NCBI RefSeq assembly: GCF_050908995.1
Contig: NC_135126.1
Location: 15,376,001-15,440,000, forward strand
DNA: 64,000 nt
Origin: Andrena cerasifolii
Lineage: Eukaryota > Arthropoda > Insecta > Hymenoptera > Andrenidae
Reading direction: 5' to 3'
How positions within the stretch are numbered: position 1 is the stretch's first letter; each line of letters starts with the position of its first letter. Both the position numbers and the translations under genes were made by a program. The notes below the pieces were generated by a model. That model was given only the letters and a program-made list of their open reading frames with translations. It was not told the origin of the DNA and searched no databases. This document shows, in pieces, positions 59,401-64,000 of this stretch.

Positions 59401-60999
59401 TCGCTGTTCTCGCCTCCACCGTTCGAGCTTTGCATTCTGCTCGTCGCTTCGATGTGACGAGTGACTAGCTCGCAGAGAACATTCACCGCCTTCTCGGAAT
59501 AATTTACAAGCGTCTGCGTAGGATATTCATGATAAGACACCGTTCAGCTCCGTGGCTAAAAGTAAACTCGACTTGTTCCAGGTATACTTGCCGTTAGAAG
59601 CTCCTGCGCGGATATGCGAACGTTGTAAGCGAACGCGTCCTCTTCCTCGACAAATTGATTCGGACTCGTGGTCCATAATTCAATCTGCTCGTCGGTTATT
59701 TGCATGAAGATGATCAGGTAATACATCACCTCTTGCAGCAGGTTGTCCAAGAGGTTTGAAAACCGCTTGTGGTCCACGATGGAGTCGATAAACTCGAATA
59801 TCGCGATAATCAGATTGTTGAAATTAATTACCTCCCCTGCGAAGAGAAAATTAATGTACTTTTAAACAATCCCCAGTTTATCGAGAAGAAATCATTTCGG
59901 CCGTGAGGTTTACCATCCGAATCGACTTCCTTCTCGTTCGTCTCTCCGTCCCCGTTCACAGTTCTTTCCTGATAGATCTTCGCGCTCTGCGTTAGCGTCT
60001 CCCAAACAGGTGGCAGTATCTGCGGTAAGAAGTTGGACACATATTTTGGTAATTTGGTAACGAGGCAATTTATAGCTTTGATCACATCCGTCTTCAGCCC
60101 AGTGTCGCTGGTCGGGCCGTCAGCCACTCGCAGACACTGGACAAACTTCTCGCAGAACATAGGAATGACTGGCTGCAGGTACTGCTCTGTAAATCCTTTC
60201 TGATAAACTCCCGTAGCGGCGACCAGTGTCGTGATCGTCGTAAAGATTTCCACCGCGCGGCCACGGGTTCTAATGGAATATTGCTGAAAGAATTCGCCGC
60301 GATTATTGTAACGGCAGAAGAGAATCGGAGAACGAACTTACATTTTCGCTTTGAAATATTCTGTACATTTCTTGAAGAATTACTGGTCCCACGTTCGGTA
60401 ACTGATTATCAGTGAGGTCAGAGGTGAACTCTGTTAGAACTCTCATCGCTCCGTGGACAGCATATTCGCTTTCTCCGCTCAAACAACTTACGAGTATATC
60501 GAACAAGCCTGGCCAATTCTCGGGCCAGTCCCAGTGCGCGATAGCTGATATTGCATAGGCTACTGCTGAACGCACCTGAAGTAAACAGCAAGAATCTTTA
60601 TAGTTGCTAGCACAGATATACACAGAAAACGATTAAACGTTACTTATATCGAATCACCTTACTAATAGATTCCCTAAGCCCCAGTGGCAATAATTCTTTG
60701 ATTCTTTCTTTTGTCGCGTGCTTTATCTCAGGCGGCTGAAACTTCTCGGCCACAGAAGACCAATGACTCTCGACGTACTGCTTCAATAATACGGAAGCTA
60801 ATTGTCGGATAGGTAAATGCCCGTTGGGGTCTACCACAAACTCCGTTAAATGTATACCAAACTCCTCTGTGACTTCTAACGCCTGAATCCTTTGCTCAGC
60901 TGCCTGGCGTGTCTCCCGATGCGGAGATAGAATGCCAGTCAACGTTTCGTACAAGGCTTCTCGCAGAGAGCCTTGCACGTCAGGCCCCATTGCACTCAT
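56446..60999 (-). CDS. IPO9: Importin-9 (complete, 12 exons, 1,033 residues)
   Basis: Exons in order on the minus strand: 60999-60658, 60575-60342, 60283-59914, 59836-59592, 59513-59255, 59179-58860, 58772-58553, 58475-58204, 58125-57717, 57078-56930, 56846-56777, 56657-56446. They total 3,102 nt with consistent phases, very close to the 1,041 residues of human IPO9. The N-terminal importin-beta domain shows ALEVTEEFGIHL and IRQLASVLLKQYVE. Further IPO9 blocks are SAIAHWDWPENWP, GAMRVLTEFT, DGPTSD, YMQITDEQIELW-type (here FMQITDEQIELW), ESKICPLTIAVFLK, TEWVSRQHLF and KIFKLIINELS. An acidic segment (ESDDDEEGGDD) precedes the C-terminus. IPO9 is a HEAT-repeat, Ran-dependent nuclear import receptor for H2A-H2B, actin and ribosomal proteins (established; called RanBP9 in flies). 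The start at 60997-60999 is followed by a second in-frame ATG at 60988-60990, so either could be used. Confidence 0.97.
57243..57612. mobile_element. MITE-like insert in IPO9 intron 9
   Basis: Inverted 24-bp ends GTGTTAATTC(A/G)AAAGGGCG(TATCT) with one mismatch bound a 370-bp AT-rich segment. The insert accounts for most of the unusual length (638 bp) of this intron, compared with 58-119 bp for the other ten. No clean target duplication was found. Confidence 0.7.
58126..58203 (-). other. Stop-free 78-nt intron of IPO9 (intron 8)
   Basis: The donor CAG|GTAGTA and acceptor CTCGCAG bound 78 nt, exactly 26 codons with no stop, in frame with both exons. Removing it joins LLDPQ to SNEFTG, which lines up with LLDP-(R)TSEFT in human IPO9. 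That is why I call it an intron and not coding sequence. If retained, it would add 26 residues to the HEAT-repeat region. Confidence 0.8.
59514..59591 (-). other. GC-AG intron of IPO9 (intron 4)
   Basis: The only junction that keeps the reading frame joins QELLT to TLVNYSEKAV, matching IPO9 homologues in length. It uses the donor ACG|GCAAGT and the acceptor ACGCAG. GCAAGT is the classic non-canonical GC donor. Nearby GT donors give the wrong phase or a stop. Confidence 0.8.
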
Positions 61000-63263
61000 C
61001 GCAATTTATACTAGTTCACTCTTCACCTTTTGCAAGCGAGATTTCTGGATAACGCATCGATAGAACTTTATCCTCACTTGCGAATTATCTACTCACCTAA
61101 ATACATATCCCTAACGAATATTTATCGTGCTACTGCTAGAATTCCTCTATACTTGTGCCTCTTGACATTACCAATTGCCTCCCTCTTTTACGGATACGAT
61201 TCCTCTGTAATGGAAAGCATAAACAATACCAAGGAACAGTACGTACTCAACAACGTGAAAAGATCGAACAGTTACGGGCACTACACGAGTCACGAAATTT
61301 CAACCCTTTCGAGTGATTGCTTTCTTTATGATCGACGACTGACAGTACTTGAGATGATTTTCACGTCGCGTAAAAGTAAAAAACCAGACTGTCGAATTGC
61401 ACAATTTATTTCACTTTTCGACGGTTGCAACTCAATAACGCCGGCTTAATGAAATGACAAAGTAGGTTAGATCAGTTGGAAGACGGCGTGTCGGTAGTAG
61501 TCGACTTGGTAATTGGAATATTATTACGAATATTTATTCGCGTAATCGCATCGGGATTGAAAATTCTTCCTGAAGATGTATTACACTTGCCATTGATAGT
61601 TACAAATCTTTGAAAAATGAATCCGTACATACTCACACAGTGAAGGCAAAACCGCCATACCGGACTTTATACGTACATGTATGTATGTCAAAGCTTTATG
61701 TGCGTAGGTGATGATCGGAGCACAGCACAGACAGACTACTACAGATGCGCGCGAACCATCCCTTTCTAAGGTCACTGATATGGACCGAAGGAAGCAGCTG
61801 AGACGTGTGCAACAGCCTTGTCTGTAATCGTAAATCGAAACAATGCGATTTTGATGCGAACTATATCCATCATTCGTGAAAAATGCCTCTTTCATTAGGT
61901 TTTAATTTTCAACAGCATATGGTTTCACTTATGACTTATAACAGTTATTATAACCGTCGGCTGTTGCGTATATATTTCTGCACATTTGCGTATGGTGTCA
62001 CTACTTATGCTCTCCTAATTTTCTACTAAAAATGATTAAGGTAGTGGAGAGGAACTATGGAATAAGGACAGACATAGGTTCGCCATTTCGGTTACGCGAG
62101 CCCGGGCTCGTTGGATTTTGTCTCCTAGTAGGAGGAACACATGATGAGCAAAGAGGTATCCGACGAGGATTCATGCTTGGAGTGAGAGGGATATATTCTC
62201 TCATTTCAAAATGGCGCCCGTTTAAGTAAATGCCACTGCTTCAAAGTCCAAAGAAATAACGAATTGTTCCTCTTCTGCAATTATTTTGTCTACTTTTACT
62301 GCCATCTATGAATGTGTAGGGTTCTAGCAACATCCAGCAATAAATATCGCACAGGTTATTTCGCTCGACCACAGACGACGTACTTATAGGATGTAAGGTA
62401 AATGTCCCAATTAGCGACCCTGTAAGATCTACGCGCACGTTCTAACATATTTACATATTAAAAGTATTTATCGCAGTTACTCATTAATAGCCTATCATAT
62501 GGGTGGTTCTTTTCCAATATGAAAAAGGCCCCTTTTTATGATGAAATTGTTCCAATATAATTATTAATAATAAATATATTATATAGTGCACGTGTACTTA
62601 CACACTTTTAATATCAGGTGCTCTATGTTTATCGTTTTTATTAATATCTTATTTATGACAACTTTGGCCTCCTTTATTTATTATAAAATCATAAAAATTA
62701 ATATTACAACTTATAGATTCCACACGTAGCGACAAAAGAATCCTAATCCCTCGTTCTTTACTAACGATGGTACAATAGGGCACTACACTCATCTGAAACA
62801 CCGATTTTTTTACCGGAGGTAAAATACCGGCTTGTCATTTTTAGTCATATTTCTTACCGTTACTTGCGTTGTAATCATATTCGCTAATATTCTCTCAGGT
62901 CACAAACCAACGTGAATTAATGTAAGATGAGCTCTCCTAATTAACTCCTGAATCACATTAGTTGAAACGATCGCAATCGAAAGGGATAACAACGCTGGCG
63001 TTCGAAACACAGAGGATACCATTTAGTTCAATGAACCGTCAACGATGCAGCTATTTTCGATTACTTATGTGTTTTTACATAACCCGTTATCATCTGAATT
63101 ATCTTGAATCGCCGTGTGGAAAATACCCTACATCTCGACTTGCAGAGGAAGGGGTTGGCTCATCCCCACTCTGCGGTACACTCGCATTTTAACGCGGGGT
63201 CATTTCTTCCGGTTTCTTCCGCGTACTTTGCAGTGGGAAGACGTGTGCAGCGCTGCGCGCATA
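61000..63263. other. IPO9 upstream flank, no further gene seen
   Basis: The sequence next to the IPO9 start presumably holds its promoter, but no clear core elements can be named. A 139-codon open frame on the plus strand (61030-61449) has no recognisable domain. Beyond 62400 the sequence becomes AT-rich without clear repeat ends. Confidence 0.45.
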
Positions 63264-63267
63264 TTAA

Positions 63268-63937
63268 GAGAGGGAACCTTGTGTAATCGGTCCAAAAAAT
63301 CGATTTTTTGAGGGGCTTAATCAATAGTCTGGCCAAAAGTCAAACTCTAAAGGCCCATACATAAACGCGTGCGCGGAAAATTTTTAACGTTTTCTCGTAA
63401 ACACTTTTTTCACATTTACAAAACGCGGTGTACACGATAGCTCAAAAGCTATTCAACCAATTAAGTTGCGCCTGTGCATATATAGTTTATTGCATCTTCT
63501 CGTCGATAAACCTCCAAAAAAAAAAATTTTTTTACCAATTTTTGCCCATAAACAGTACGAGAAAAATTTCTGAAATTCTCCATTTCTTGCGTACCACCGC
63601 TTAAAAGCTCACTATTTTCGCAATTTTGTACTTCTTCCTTCTCCCACAGCTAGATGGACAGCGCAATTTTATACTTACAGAACAAGAAACTGCTTGGTTT
63701 TTTCGTGCTACTTGATGCCAAAGACTACACCGATTTGCAACTCCGTCGGCGAGACTACGGCGAAATCGGCTAATTTCTCCATAACCAGCGGCCATTTTGT
63801 AACATAACAAATGTTTATTTGTCAACATGTACACAAACATATCCCAAAAGTTTTAAAAAAGATTCGTTGCACTGACTCTTTGAAAAAAAAATCTCAAACT
63901 TGTCCCTTTTTTATGCGTTATACACGAGGTTCCCCCC
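63268..63937. mobile_element. TTAA-flanked element with G-rich ends
   Basis: The ends GAGAGGGAACCTTGTGTA and, on the opposite strand, GGGGGGAACCTCGTGTA are inverted and flanked by TTAA (63264-63267 and 63938-63941). At 670 bp it is AT-rich and noncoding. Its ends resemble those of the TTAA element at 3457 in being purine-rich after TTAA. The perfect palindrome CAAAAAATCGATTTTTTG sits near the left end (63292). Confidence 0.65.
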
Positions 63938-64000
63938 TTAAGATATATCACCGTATCCATCAACATCCAAACACTTCACTGCGCAATTAATATTCTCTTT

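Noticed and set aside
61030..61449. 139-codon open frame divergent from IPO9
   Set aside because: It starts only about 30 bp from the IPO9 start on the opposite strand and matches no family I know. Likely chance.

Overview
The window looks like nuclear DNA of an insect, probably a hymenopteran (inference from CpG-rich, GC-rich single-copy sequence broken by AT-rich islands, introns mostly 58-119 bp, and insect-type DNA transposons). Two protein-coding genes are supported, both near the right end and arranged tail to tail. The genus cannot be told from the sequence.

Bases 1-52,420 hold no exon I can support. They are best read as a very long intron (at least 52.4 kb) of the first gene plus possibly some flanking DNA. 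This stretch alternates between CpG-rich sequence without recognisable genes and AT-rich islands. Many of the islands are inverted-repeat (foldback) transposons: TTAA-flanked elements (3457, 6171, 31895, 41674, 48495 and 50276), hAT-like elements with 8-bp target duplications (1437 and 27531), TA-flanked pogo/Tc1-type elements (44112 and 47336), several unclassified palindromic MITEs, and degenerate LINE remnants (12140-12990 and 41803). There is also a 16-bp satellite of about 46 units (37732-38480) and several smaller tandem arrays.

Bases 52,421-55,799 (+) carry the last six exons of a PDZRN3/PDZRN4-type RING-PDZ ubiquitin ligase: the C-terminal half of PDZ1, all of PDZ2, a 36-nt micro-exon, a long low-complexity region with polyglutamine, and the conserved C-terminal LNX3-homology region ending in a class I PDZ ligand (-TTV). 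The RING and the first half of PDZ1 lie upstream and were not found.

Bases 60,999-56,446 (-) carry a complete importin-9 gene (IPO9; RanBP9 in flies). I could assemble it into 12 exons coding for 1,033 residues with every splice phase consistent. One intron uses a GC donor, and one 78-nt intron is stop-free and a multiple of three. The two genes end about 230 bp apart, each with its own AATAAA. The last 3 kb (61,000-64,000) contain the IPO9 upstream flank and one further TTAA-flanked element. I found no convincing sign of a wholly new biological system. The most unusual items are the transposon nests, the asymmetric palindromes, the satellite with linked unit variants and the splice features of the two genes.
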